A stretch of DNA of 64,000 bases from Pholiota molesta (lineage: Eukaryota; Basidiomycota; Agaricomycetes; Agaricales; Strophariaceae). Positions 35,844-47,030 of the stretch are shown here, piece after piece. The position numbers and the translations under genes were made by a program. Every line of letters starts with the position of its first letter. Position 1 is the stretch's first letter. The stretch spans positions 1 through 64,000 of the forward strand of contig JACGCK010000152.1 in assembly GCA_014925825.1 (NCBI GenBank), in the 5' to 3' direction. Below the pieces are notes generated by a model. It did not search any database, was not told the origin of the DNA, and saw only the letters and a list, made by a program, of their open reading frames with translations.

Positions 35844-37399
35844 CTACTTTGATGCCATTCTTCTTGACTTGCCGAGTCTTTTGCTGCCTCCACGAGCTTC
35901 TCCGCCTCTTCCACCGCGCCCACCACCTCTGCTCCCTCCTCGTCCGCCCCGAGAGCCGCCCCGAGAGCCGCCTCGTCCACCTCGAGCACCGCCCCGAGCA
36001 CCGCCCCGTCCCCGCCCTCGCCACCTCCAGGACCAAAGTCATCCGTCGATTCTCTGGTATTTGATTTGGAGTGCCGTGTAGCACCGCCAAATCCATACTT
36101 CTTGTCGCGGGCGTCGCGGGGAATGCCCCTGCCGTTCGAGGCCCTGCCGCGCTTTGCAGGGCGGTCGGCAATAGCGTCCTCCACTTGGATGTCGAAATCA
36201 TCATCGCCCCCTCCATGGGGATTATCCAGGACGTCCTTTCTTTCTAATTCGGATGAGCGTCAGGGATTGAGCGAATAAGAAAGGAAAATAAAAGACATAC
36301 TGCGCTTGAGCCCTTTGAGCCTCTCCTCCATCTCCTTCTTCGACTTTTCGCGCTCCTTGATCTTCTCGACCTGGATTTGCTTGCCGAACTTTTTGCCTTC
36401 CCTCTCCTTGCGCTTGAGCTCGCTCTTTTTGATGCCCGCGGACTCGTCTAGGAGGCGGATGCGGATGCGCTCCATGTGCGCGTCGCTTTTGATCATCTCG
36501 GCGAAGTAGTCCGCGGGGCGGGTGAAGGGGAAGTTGAGTTTCGCTGCTTTTGTGCGTGCTTCGTTGGCGGAGTGGAGTGCTTGTTTGTAGCTACAGGTTG
36601 GCAAAGAAGGGAATTCGTAAGTCTGAGTGTACAGAATAAAAATGTAAAATCGTACAATGCGAGTTCGCGGTTGAGGTCGTCATCTACGTCGACATCTATT
36701 GTGTGTGGGTATGAAAGGACGAGAGTCTCTGTCCAGGGTAATGATGCATCGAGTTTGATAGATTCGCGGATTTGCTCGAGCGCGACCTGTTGGTTATAGA
36801 GTAGTCAGAAAGAAGAAAAAAAAATGAATAACATGGTATAACGCACCTTGTTGTCGATCTCGACTTTTTGGCGCGGTACAGCATCTTCGTCCACAGACTC
36901 GGCCTCGTCGAGTGGAATAGCCTCCTCGTCTTCGTCTTCGCCCATGTCCACGTCCTCTGCGTCGCTGTCGTTCGCCTCGTCCCCGTTTTGCGCCTCTACT
37001 TCAGAGTCTTCGTCCTCTTCCGCACCCTCTCCCTCCTCTTCCTCTCCGTCCTCTTCACCTTCCGACCCCGATCCTTCGCCTTCGCCCGCTAGCGCATCGA
37101 GCTGCGCCTGGCCAATATCGTCGAGCCCGTCGTCGCCGAGGAGCTTCATCAGCCGCGCCATGCCTTCTTCGTCGACGCCGTCGTCTTCCTCGTCTTCGTC
37201 CTCTTCGTCGCCGTCTTCCTCTTCATCCTCCCATGCCTCCTCGTCATCGCCTCGTCCTCGTCCTCTTCTACGGGTGCTGGTGGGTGAGGCACCGCTTTCG
37301 CCTTGCCTGCAGCCTTTTGGGCGCTCTTCGCGGGCGTGGTCTTCGCGTCCTTGGGACGCGCGCCTTTTTCGAGGGGATGGCCGCTGATGACCTGGCCAT
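35844..37399 (-). CDS. EBP2: rRNA-processing protein EBP2
   Basis: A nucleolar factor needed for 60S subunit assembly and 27S pre-rRNA processing. A basic start (MARSSAAIPSKKARVP, ATG at 37399) is followed by an acidic Asp/Glu/Ser tract, the conserved core TLVLSYPHTIDVDVDDDLNR, then FYKQALHSANEARTKAAKL, FTRPADYFAEMIKSDAHMER and ELKRKEREGKKFGKQIQVEK with a Lys/Glu-rich coiled coil, then KKYGFGG. The C terminus is an RGG-repeat tail ending in KRLGKSRRMASK, in the third frame. One-base losses at about 36,021, 37,250 and 37,354 separate these parts. Strongly acidic/serine-rich ORFs on the opposite strand are shadows. It is convergent with the protease gene, with about 120 bases between stops. Confidence 0.9.
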
Positions 37400-38172
37400 T
37401 CTTTTGACTTTGTATGGTGAAGGGAAAAGGTATCGGAAAGTGGGAGATTTTGGGCTATAGCTTTGCTATAGTATGCGCGAACTTGCGCGGTGCCCGAAAA
37501 AACTGGTAGGGCTTTGCGATCAAACAGATGCAAATAATCTTGTGCACCGGAGTACCGGGCCGGAGCCTTTTAGATTTCAAGTTGGACGAACTTGGGACGA
37601 ACAGAACTTGTCTTGCAAACAACTTGCAAAAGGAAACACTGGCTTGACACTGGCAGGAGGAAGATATACGAGTCGCGCCAAATCCCAATTCGACAAACGC
37701 TATCGCCCGTCCCCAAAACTAAGTACAGTCGCAGCTAAAGAAGCCAGGGGAGGGCGAAGAGGGGAGCCTCCACCCACCCCGGTCTTCTCCCTGCTGGAGG
37801 TCCTGCAACGACGGCAGGATTCTTCGATACAACTGATACCGGCTGGTTGCATTCCTGAAAATTTTGGTACCGATTAAATACAGAAGCACAAGTTGGCTAC
37901 GAGCTCTATTTACATCCTTATGGATAAATTCAGAATAATTACAGCAGAAGTGGCCACTTAGTGGCCCCACATGGAGGGATCAGAATACATAGTCGTGAAT
38001 GTCATGTGCAAACAATAGGAGGAGCGGTATACAATATAAATACATGGGAATAGAAAAAAGTCGTGCATGGATCTATGTAGTATGGAGCTCATGGATAAAA
38101 AGTCCATGATGCAGTGTAGGGGACAGAGATGAAGCAAAGTACAAAAAGGAACGAGGCGGTAAACCCACATCA
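37400..38172. other. Intergenic, contains a protease-gene fragment
   Basis: Apart from the protease-like fragment at about 37,775-37,860, nothing is recognised. The plus-strand ORF 37473-37877 is not protein-like over most of its length. Confidence 0.4.
37775..37860 (+). pseudogene. Fragment resembling the aspartic protease propeptide exon
   Basis: CCTGCTGGAGGTCCTGCAAC onward matches CCTGCTGGAGATCCCGAAGC in the protease gene at about 31,937. Similarity of roughly 75% runs some 50 bases up to the GATRCAACTGATRCCGG boundary next to the propeptide/catalytic exon junction. It is a relic of a paralogous copy rather than a gene. Confidence 0.45.
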
Positions 38173-39317
38173 TCATAGGCGATGGACGGTAAGTATCGCA
38201 ACGCGCCCGTCCTGCGGAATGCCATGGTTGACACCTGTCGACAACAACCATCCAATTAAAACAAGTTGGAAACGGTTCAGCGGCCAGAGCGTACCTTTCT
38301 TGCCTTCCTCGAGGAGGTCATTGCGCCATGCTACGTCTGCTTTCCACCACATGTCCTTCCACCGCCTGCCTTCCACAGCGCGATCGACGAACCAATCGCG
38401 CCCGAGGTTGTATCCATCAGGAGCAATAACGTGGTTCTTGCTCGAGTCGCGTTCTTTGGATGCTCTGCAGAGTATAATTTAGATAAGGTACATACCCAAG
38501 GAATCGTTGATTGATTCGACGTACCCAATAAACCAAGCACCACTATTTGCCAAAGTCCCATTCTGTTTCCATGCACGGAAGTGATGGCCGCCTACGAGAA
38601 ACAAGATCAGATAAGGAAAACACTTTGGTTTTATGGAGAAGAGTATGATAGACTACCTGCTAGACTCTCCCAACAGGTACCCCAGATAGGAAAATAATAC
38701 TGCCTTGCAAGGAATAGCTCCGTCGTCCTTCCATTGCCGTCACCGAGATTCGCGTCGTGCAAGTGCCCGTAGTGCAGTCCCAGACATTCCTCAGAGTATC
38801 CTAGAGACCTAAAGATCAATAACGAGGATTAATCTAATTTCATTAGTCGATCCTGGGTGCCATAGCGCACGTACTTGGCGTAATCATGGAATCCCTCGTC
38901 GGTGAGCACATACGGATCCGATGCGCCGGAGATGACGACATTCAGCGGCTCGCCATACTTTTGTGTCGTGTACTACACATTCCAGGTTCGTCGGTGAGCA
39001 CCCCATTTCATCAGCACAACTACTACTCCGCGCAGGGGACTCACATCGAGCAGGCGGCCCCCATTCGCGCGAGGGTCGAACCATCCCACCATCTCACCCG
39101 CATCACCCGTTCCGGTGGTTGCGGCGGGCGTAGACGACACGGATCCACGATGGCTCGAAGCAGCGCCATGTTGGCCGGGCAAAAGCAGCTGTGCCAAGAA
39201 CGCCGGCATGGTCAGTCCGAGGTCTAGTCGCAAATAGTCTATGGGGGAGGCTGCCGCAGCAGCGAGGAGGCAGCAGAGAACGAGGACGCGAGACATCGCG
39301 GTATAGGCAGCTTTCAT
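38173..39317 (-). CDS. Conserved secreted protein of unknown function
   Basis: A signal peptide is clear (MSRVLVLCCLLAAAAASPID; ATG at 39296, or seven codons upstream at 39317). The mature part has MVGWFDPRANGGRLLDYTT, KYGEPLNVVISGASDPYVL, SLGYSEECLGLHYGHLHDA, YFPIWGTCWESLAGG, HHFRAWKQNGTLANSGAWF, GYNLGRDWFVDRAVEGRRW and the ending VNHGIPQDGRVAILTVHRL. I recognise it as a protein widespread in Agaricomycetes but know no activity. Three Cys remain, two in EECLG and WGTCWES. Five short introns have normal borders. All exons join without frame trouble, in contrast with neighbours. Confidence 0.85.
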
Positions 39318-40191
39318 GCGAAAGGAGCGGCAGTGGTGGTGGTGGTGGTTGAAAGATGAGAGTGGAATGGAGCAGGCGAGGTTATCATATCAGGATGGCG
39401 GCGGTTACGATACGGTGTCATGGCAGGCGGCGAACGCCTGTTGGTCATTCTTAGTGGCACATTCCGGGGCCCCTTTCCAAAAATAGAATGTACCGCATCA
39501 GGCTCCTTCCGTCCTTCCGTCGTTCGTCTGCCTGCCACATGCACACACGTTCCTTGTAACTTTCGAGGCTCTTGACCTTTGGCTGGCTCTTTTGTCTCCT
39601 AAAGGCTACGCTGCTCTCATGAGAGGGACCGAATTTCAATGTGGGCTGATATCTCGACGCGAAGGCAACTCGAAAGCGCAGCACGGCATCATTATGGAGT
39701 GGAAATAGCTTCAATCTTGGAAGCCGGAGTTTGGACTGTATACTTCCGAATCTGTTTTTTCTCTTCTGTTAAGTACTTAGTGGAGCCTCTTCTTGACTAC
39801 TTCCGGATCTGGTGGGGTTGATTTATCCCTCGTTATGCAGAAATTCCAAAGCGGACCACCACTGGCAATAATGTCTTCATACAGGCTCAGCTTTACATGC
39901 TCGACAGTCATTTTGCCTCCTCTAAAAAATTTCGGACTCGATAACTGCGAGAGGGCAAATGAGGTGGCTACTTCCATGCCATGCTACGCAAGACAATTTC
40001 CGTCTCGATTATCAGACCTATCGTTGGTCTCAGTAGCTTTTGCAGCCTAGGCTGCAGTGACTTTGAGTCAGGAGAAAATCGATCCCCCTCAATGAATCAT
40101 ATAAGAGCTCTCATCGACGCGCTGATACTCTTCACTTACTCTCCCTTTCTCCTATTCACAACTCACAAACACACGACTTTCGATTCATAAA
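39318..40191. other. Intergenic, CT-rich leader at its right end
   Basis: A GGT/ACC microsatellite lies at 39,333-39,352. The pyrimidine-rich tract 40,130-40,180 directly before the next ATG is typical of fungal core promoters. No gene seen. Confidence 0.5.
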
Positions 40192-41345
40192 TGTCTTCCA
40201 ACTATGCTCAGGAAAGCAGTGGTTCTGGACGCCAGGGCGTCCAAGCTGCCAGTGCAAGAGAGAACGCTACCGTCCCTACGGGTATGCTTACTTTGTCTCA
40301 GAAGATACACTCAAACTAACGTCACTTTCAATTTGCCCCTTCAATAGTCCATCGTGCGGTGAACACCTCAGATATCGATGCATGCGAGCGGGACAACACT
40401 CACAGCGGGTATGGAGGTCATAATCCCTCGAGCGACAGATATGGACACGACACCTCTTTGGGTAATTATTTCCTTCTTTGTTTTTCGAATGAGCCCACAG
40501 ACTCAATACCACCTCAGATAAATACGCCCAGACCATGGGCGGCGACCATCCATCACGCGGATCTGCTTCTGGCAACATTTCTGCGTCGATCATGGAGCCT
40601 AGTAGCGCTGGTCCAGGCGGTGCAGGTAGCGCCTCCGGCCTCGGTGCTGGTCACCGGGAGGGGGAACACGCAACCTGCCACCCCAGGCGTCTATCCCGCA
40701 GGCATCCGCGCCCCGCGATACCAGGGACGTTTCCCGGCCTGGGCGATACCAGCGCTGCTGCCTCCGCCAACGCGGTGACATCTTGCGATGAGAGCGGTGC
40801 TCAAGCGGAGATGCATCGGCCTGCCGCCCCCCAGGACGAGTTCATCGGCGAATGCCACCAGCCGGGCTGCGCGACTTGTTGGAGCACGGGACATTATGAC
40901 GGTTTGTGATTTTTTATTCCTGGGTTCAATTACCCGTCTGAACTTTTTTTATTCAAGTGTCCCTAGACCCCGCCGCAGCTGCGGCTGGACACCGTACGAT
41001 TGGCCATCACACGACGGATCAGCGCCCGATTGGCCACCACGTCGATACGAGTGCGATGGGTGGCGGCTCTTGGGGTACTCATCCTCGTGCTTTGCGCGGT
41101 GAGTCTACAACGGCTGGACAATTCTTCAATAAATATTTCGTTTGAGATTCGATCTAATATTTGACCACGTAGGTGGGGCAGGAAAATGGCCGGCAATGCC
41201 ACGGGCGACGCGGGAATGCAGGCACGCGGAGCAGAGCCAGAGGTATGTTTTCCGTGCCACTAGTGCGATTCGTTTTAAGATACTGACGCCTCATATTTTC
41301 TTTCCATCCAAGGCTCGTGCATATCAAGCTTCTGTCCAAAATTGA
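40192..41345 (+). CDS. Hydrophilic Gly/Ser/His-rich hypothetical protein
   Basis: Not recognised. The ATG at 40192 gives MSSNYAQESSGSGRQGVQAA and is followed by a GGTATG donor. Further exons encode DIDACERDNTHSGYGGHNPS, YAQTMGGDHPSRGSASGNIS and later GHHVDTSAMGGGSWGTHPRA. There are no membrane segments or signal peptide, and composition suggests a disordered protein. It is preceded by a convincing CT-rich leader. Exon joins in the second half are tentative. Confidence 0.5.
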
Positions 41346-41797
41346 AGCTTGCTTAGCTTAGGCTACGCGAGTATGTTCCTTTAGGCAAGGCCTTCCCTAC
41401 GTATTTCGATACGAGTTTAGTGACACAGTATGTTGAGAATAGTCGATCCGTTTTTATCTATTGCTTGAAGCATGGAAGTTTTGAATGTTGCGAAGATCCT
41501 TCATCGAAATTCTGGTATCGAAAATAGCTGGAAAACCATCATCTAATACTGCAAGAAGATTATTTCCCGAGGCTTGGTCCGATTCCAGTGTAGACCAAAT
41601 CATTTTTGGCCTAGTATTTAAAGAGCACGTCGGGAAATTGCTTTAGGTCCCAATATGTTTAACTTCTCAAGCTTAAACTGGGACATGTCGTGCCACAAAT
41701 ATGGACCAATTTTGATTTCATTGACGCATCTGAGCCTAAGAACAAAAGGTTCAAATTCATATCGTCGCATCCTTGTCCAATTTGCTCCTCATGTTCC
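41346..41797. other. Short intergenic stretch between convergent genes
   Basis: About 450 AT-rich bases. Nothing recognised. Confidence 0.5.
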
Positions 41798-44058
41798 TCA
41801 CCAAGAGTCGCTCTGACAATCTTTGTTGGGGACATGATACTTGCGAGCGGCGCTCAGTTGCACACATTCCCTGAGCATCTGCGAAAATGTCTCCTTCGTA
41901 AACTGGGCCCCTTGGAGTAGCGCACGACGTTGAAGAACTTTGGCCATGAGTCCACTTGGTAAATGACCTTGATTTCGGCCACCATGCGCTCGGGGAGTTC
42001 CTTTTCCGGAAATCCGTAATTGCTGTCGAGCCGCGAGAGGTCGGATGCATACGTGGCGCTGAAGAGACCCAAGAAGGTCATCTGGAACATGATCAGACGC
42101 AAACTGGTCTTGGAGAGCTGAAAGGTTTTGATCAGACGGTAATCGCTTGCACCTTTTTCGAGGAGTTCGAGTTCCGGGGCATCCTTCAGCACCCAACGCA
42201 CATTGCGGGTGATGACTTCCTGCAAGAACTTTCCGCTGATTTCCTCCCATGTTACACGCGGCTTTTCGTCGTCCAACCGTGGTAGGACATGCGCCAGCAT
42301 GATGACGACAATGAGCTCGCCTATATCTGGTGTCTGTGCTTTGTTCCGAGCCGACTCCTGTGTAAGAAACAGGCGGAGCTTCACGTTCACGTCTTGCAGA
42401 ATTTCTGGGGTAGCTTCGCAAAGTCGGATAAGGAGGTGAAAGAGATGGCAATAAGAAACGATAGCCTTTTCAGACGCATGCAGAAGTGTCTGAGGGCCCC
42501 GAGCATTTTGGTCCATAGCGTTGTCGCAGGACTTCATCAACGAGACAACAATGTTATTCATCATCCGATAAAGGACATCGACTGTATAATGAGCCTTCTG
42601 GGGAGCCTCAATACGTCTGTTCGAGGGTTTACGAGTCTTTTTAGCGATAGCCGACTCGGCATTGCGAAGGCCCAAATCAATCGTAGCAAGCCGCTTCCAT
42701 ACTTCGCGATGTACTTTGTCAAAGTGCAGACGATTGAATGCCAGGGGAAGGAAGTATTGAAAGCCACGTTTTTCGATGCTTTGTCGAACAGAGAAAACGT
42801 TGAATGCCTCCATACTAAGCCAGTCAAAATCGGACGACAGAGTCCGCGCCCCTTGGTCTAAGGCCACGCCAATCCCAAGAACGGCGTTCTGCAGGGGTAG
42901 GCGAAGGAAAAAGCATGTCAGCTCGAGGCGTTGGAGAATATGATGGAAGACAACGATTTCATGGAACCTAGGATAGGCATGCGAGAGAGCAACAATGGTT
43001 TCTGAGGAGAGATGGGCTGCCAATTCAAATAACACATCATCGTTTAGGTTGTCGATTTTGCAGACCGCAGGAGGATGGAAAAGAATGGAATCTTCGTGAG
43101 ACGCTCCGTTTCCGGACAAAGTAGAGGACGAGATTCGTAAATGGGGAAGTTCTGGAGAGCCATAAGGACATGAAGGGCAACTCCACCTGGAAATCATCGT
43201 CAGCGTGGAACTGCGTCGAGGATTAACCCATTCCAGTTTGTGCAAAAATCGTTGTTCCGTCTGTATCATCATCTTTTTGTGAATGACGCCGTCATGCTCC
43301 TCTTCCAACGCTATCTCTTCCGACGTAGACGCATCCCATAGACTTGAGAGCGAGCTTTGCATGGATGGAGACTTTTCACAAACACATTGTTGATGACATG
43401 ATTGTGGGCCCGGTGCATGAGTCGCCAAGTCATCTTGCCATGCATAACGAATGTATATTTGATCTCCAATGTTGTATGAGGTGCCGTTATCTTGGTCAAC
43501 CTAAATTAAAGCATCTCAGAACAAGGTATGCCAGTGATGCTTGGATACTTACTTTGGTACTCGAGAAGAAAGTTAAGAACTGTAGAAAGAGTCCACGCAG
43601 GGTCAATGCAGGAGTATAACTATGATAAATAGCATTAGTGGGCATTCTAGAGCAGAAGATGATTTTTCATTCACCCCCCGGTATATCCTCTTTGATGATG
43701 GGGTTGCTGCAGCAAGTCGCAGCAGATATATGAATCCAACAAATTTGGATGGTTTATTCCAGAGACACTGCTCGTAACACGAGGGGGGGCAGTTGGCTAC
43801 GTTCCATTGAATTAACATAGTCGAAGGGGGAAAAGGAGACATAAGAATACGCACCCAATTCCCCGGCAAAGAAACGTTGAAATGAAGTGCCATGTCCTTC
43901 CACGGTCCACTGGGAGGGATGAGGACAAGGCAAAGTTTTCGCAGGTCGGCATCGTCAGTGAAGACGGCAACCCCAGGGTATGGATCATTGTTGAGCTCGG
44001 ACAGATCCTGGTGGAGTCGCGCAAGGAGACGACGCGAAGACTGTGCAGAGGGCGACAT
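41798..44058 (-). CDS. E2-like (UBC-fold) and F-box fusion protein
   Basis: The N-terminal part (ATG at 44058) reads SRRLLARLHQDLSELNNDPY, WKDMALHFNVSLPGNW, then across an intron PTAPPRVTSSVSGINHPNLL and YICCDLL: the HPN motif and the following Cys are where an E2 ubiquitin-conjugating enzyme has its active site. Next is YTPALTLRGLFLQFLTFFSS and a linker with paired Cys. A second module, KIDNLNDDVLFELAAHLSSE, fits an F-box, followed by a long helical region of several hundred residues. The plausible role is substrate choice in ubiquitination. The true C terminus is in another frame (KGAQFTKETFSQML... to 41798) because of a one-base loss at 41,908-41,911. Confidence 0.78.
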
Positions 44059-44798
44059 GGGTATGCAGATAGGGAGTCGAAGAGTCAGGACAACGTTTAT
44101 TTATTCGTTTTCAACCGTTCTGCGTCCCTTCTGGGAAGGAAGATGATTCAGCGTATTTGTATTCGAGTCACTCCCAATCACAAGTGCTATGATATGACCG
44201 TCGTGGCTTGGTCGTGGCCTGTCATGCGACTCATGCCATGTTTTTAGCCTGGAGGCTGGGTCGGCTAGTGTCAAACATCTTCCAAGGGAATTGACCAAAG
44301 CTGACAATGCGGTGCATGCAGTTACTGAAATTATGTTTATGGTGTGCAGTTGATGGACAGAAAATTGTTTGACTCAGAGGGACGCTTCGGATGCGGTTGG
44401 GATGCGGTCAAGATGCGGTGGGCCGCTGGCCAACTTTCTGTGACGCTGTGAAGAGCATGTCACTCAGTAAAAGTCACACACCAAGTTAGTAGCGCCGATG
44501 CCTCTCTTATAAATTTTCGCGATGTCAGTCTTAGAGAATGCTACCTTGAATATCTGACCTTGTTCAGTGCAGTCGGACTGCCAAAAATGGAGAGGAATTA
44601 TAGTTTTCTAAATTTACATAGTACTAAATATCTTTAAGCGCTCCAAGGGCGCTCAGCGTTCATGCATCATGAACGGGCGCTTGATAGGCAATCTACAACC
44701 AAGACGATATCGCCAACAAATGCCAAAAGCCATGAGCATCAAAGATTTGAATCTAAGGTTGTAAGCAGATAAGATTGGGCTCCAGATTCAAATATGAT
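44059..44798. other. Intergenic, nothing recognised
   Basis: About 740 bases between an upstream gene start and the transporter 3' end. Contains a short GGATGCGGT-type repeat (44,390-44,420). Confidence 0.45.
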
Positions 44799-46875
44799 TC
44801 AACACTTTATTCTTCTATCCTTGACTTTTTTCGCCACCCATTTCCCTCCGTACCATGACACCACGATCAGCGAGAACACCCCTACAATTGCGATCCCAAT
44901 ATAGCCCGACTGGTCGCTCGCCTGTTAAAAGTCAAAACATCAGATACAGATCAGGATAGTGTTCATTTCTTGAAAAGTCACCGTCGCCCATGCTCTCCAC
45001 CAATGTCCAGCTAATCCTCCGCCATGCCCATTGTCCGCTTCCGCAGCGGCACTACACGGGCTGCATTGGTCTCCTATCAAGCTCATGATAGTTATCAGGG
45101 ATATACTGTAGGGTCAGTGACAACGAAATATGTTTATTGAATGGAGTACTATACTTTAGAAATTGGAAGAAGGGAAGACGAACCTAAAAGCGACCAGAAT
45201 ACTCATCAGAGTCAGGAGTATACTCAATCCCGACATGGCATTTATCTTGAGCCGCATGTCCCGATCCATAGACCTGTTGTCTTCATCTACTGAGCTGGGT
45301 AGTTGAGGAACCTCTTGCAACCCGAAGTCGTTCTTTTCCGGGTCAGTGATCTCTTTTTTATCTCCTGTTGAACTGGTGAAACATTCTCTACACTTTCTGG
45401 CCGGACAAAATCCTAAAGCCTCGTTCCGGAAAGCCTGAGTATGAATAGAGCATCAAGATGGAGTCAGCAGAATCAATGAGGGTCATTCCGGACGTGAACA
45501 GGAGCTTCGCAAAACGTTGTTACTAACTGAAGCAAGTAGTTGGATAGAAAAGTAATGCAACCGGAAGAATGACAATATGCGAGCTGGGAATGGAGCTGCC
45601 CGTAGAACCTTTCTTGGCAAGAGCTGAACCGCAAGCAGGGCAATCGAAGATGCAGTGTCAAATCCTAATACCATGATAATTGAATTAGCGAGGAGGCGGA
45701 TAATGCGTAACTGATTTCCGCTCACCAAGCCCAAAGAGAACGCCTACAGGATACATCTATTCTATACCTTAGAGAAAAAGAAACCCAAATATTGAGAGGT
45801 GGTCCTTACCTTCCAAGGCCGATTCACAAAAGTGATGATGGGACCCAATATGCGCATCATTATCATATGGTTTTCTTCAGGACGGCGTTCGGTAATCGTC
45901 TCGATTTCTCCCGTCGCGCGACGCTGTTCGCGAATCTTTCCTACAGAGCCAGGGTAGTCAACAATCGCTATCTTGACGGGTCGAGAGAATGATAGGGATT
46001 ATTACCTCTCTACGGTGTTTTAAAATCTTGAAAAGAATGATGCTATTTGCGAGGGCAATAATAAACAAAAATGATCCAGAAACAGCGGCCCCTGAAAGAA
46101 GTTCAGATAGGAATGGATGTCGTGGATCTTATACTACCGATGATACCACCGACGTCTCCAACACCATTGATCTTTTCATATACCCCGAAGAATAGCAATA
46201 GCGACTGTCTGTACTCAAATTAGAGATTTGATTTCCGACATCCACTTCGAATAACAAAATTCTGACTGACCACAACGATAACAATAGTACTGTGCCCGAG
46301 TGAGAAAAACAAGCCGCAGGTAACTGGAGCTGTTGCAGATTGATCAGGGATCGAGTGGCATTATCGATAGCACTTTCGATTTGCAATTATAGTCAGGCTA
46401 GGCGCCGAGGTCATTTGAAATACCAAATTAGTACAATGGACCACAGCACGGTAATCAAAGGGTACAGACCTCGCTCTAAAGTCGGACCTCAATAGAATCA
46501 CCTAATATGATCTGCGTCCAATGCTTTACAGGTTTAAGCACCTGATATTGATAAAGTTGTCGGAAGTTGTTGTTAACGTACCATGGCGGAGGCCCAGAGT
46601 CTAGAAGAGCAAGGCAATTATTTTGGGGCGTGGTCACCAGACGTAGAACTAAACATACCCATGCTAGTAGTGCCAATCCCAAATTGGCCGAGTATCAGCG
46701 CTTCTTCCAAATAAAATACCGGCAACCGTCCAGCATACGACGTTTGCTAAGATCCTTCCCATTTTCGAATCACATCGTAACAGCGCTGAAGAAATAAAGA
46801 TAGGGGTGCTCACTCGCAAGTTACCAGTAGCAAGGACCGTCCGAAGAGGGTCAAACGAGGTAATTTCAGGACCAT
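44799..46875 (-). CDS. High-affinity nickel/cobalt transporter (NiCoT family)
   Basis: A plasma- or vacuolar-membrane permease for Ni2+/Co2+. The start is MVLKLPRLTLFGRSLLLVT (46875). Membrane segments follow: NVVCWTVAGILFGR, LGLALLAW. The metal-binding signature is assembled from TLGLRH, a 22-base microexon (46,502-46,523) coding ALDADHI, and AIDNATRSLINLQQL. Then FFSLGHSTIVIVV, SFLFIIALANSIILFKIL, the second signature LGFDTASSIALLAV (family GFDTA motif), SADSILMLYSYSGF, and a late hydrophobic end YIGIAIVGVFSLIVVSWYGG with a basic tail. One-base losses at about 46,326 and 45,626 interrupt the frame. No regulatory site seen. Confidence 0.88.
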
Positions 46876-47030
46876 CACGTTGTAATGCCTCTTTTCTCCT
46901 TATCCGCTATCCGATGTCGAGGGTCTGCTCATCCAGCGGTGGGTGAAAGAGACGAACAAGGCCGTGGCTGTTATCTTTAGCTTATCGACGTCGTGTTGAA
47001 TTTCTGCTGACCGGAATACGCCGGACCGCT

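Noticed and set aside
36848..37387. Plus-strand Ser-rich ORF of 179 codons
   Set aside because: Exact shadow of the Asp/Glu-rich tract of EBP2; the Ser runs are the complement of acidic codons.
11243..37399. Treating the frameshifted kinase, AMP deaminase, ORC6 and EBP2 genes as pseudogenes
   Set aside because: ORC6 and EBP2 are normally essential and single-copy; the breaks are uniformly one-base losses with conserved sequence on both sides.
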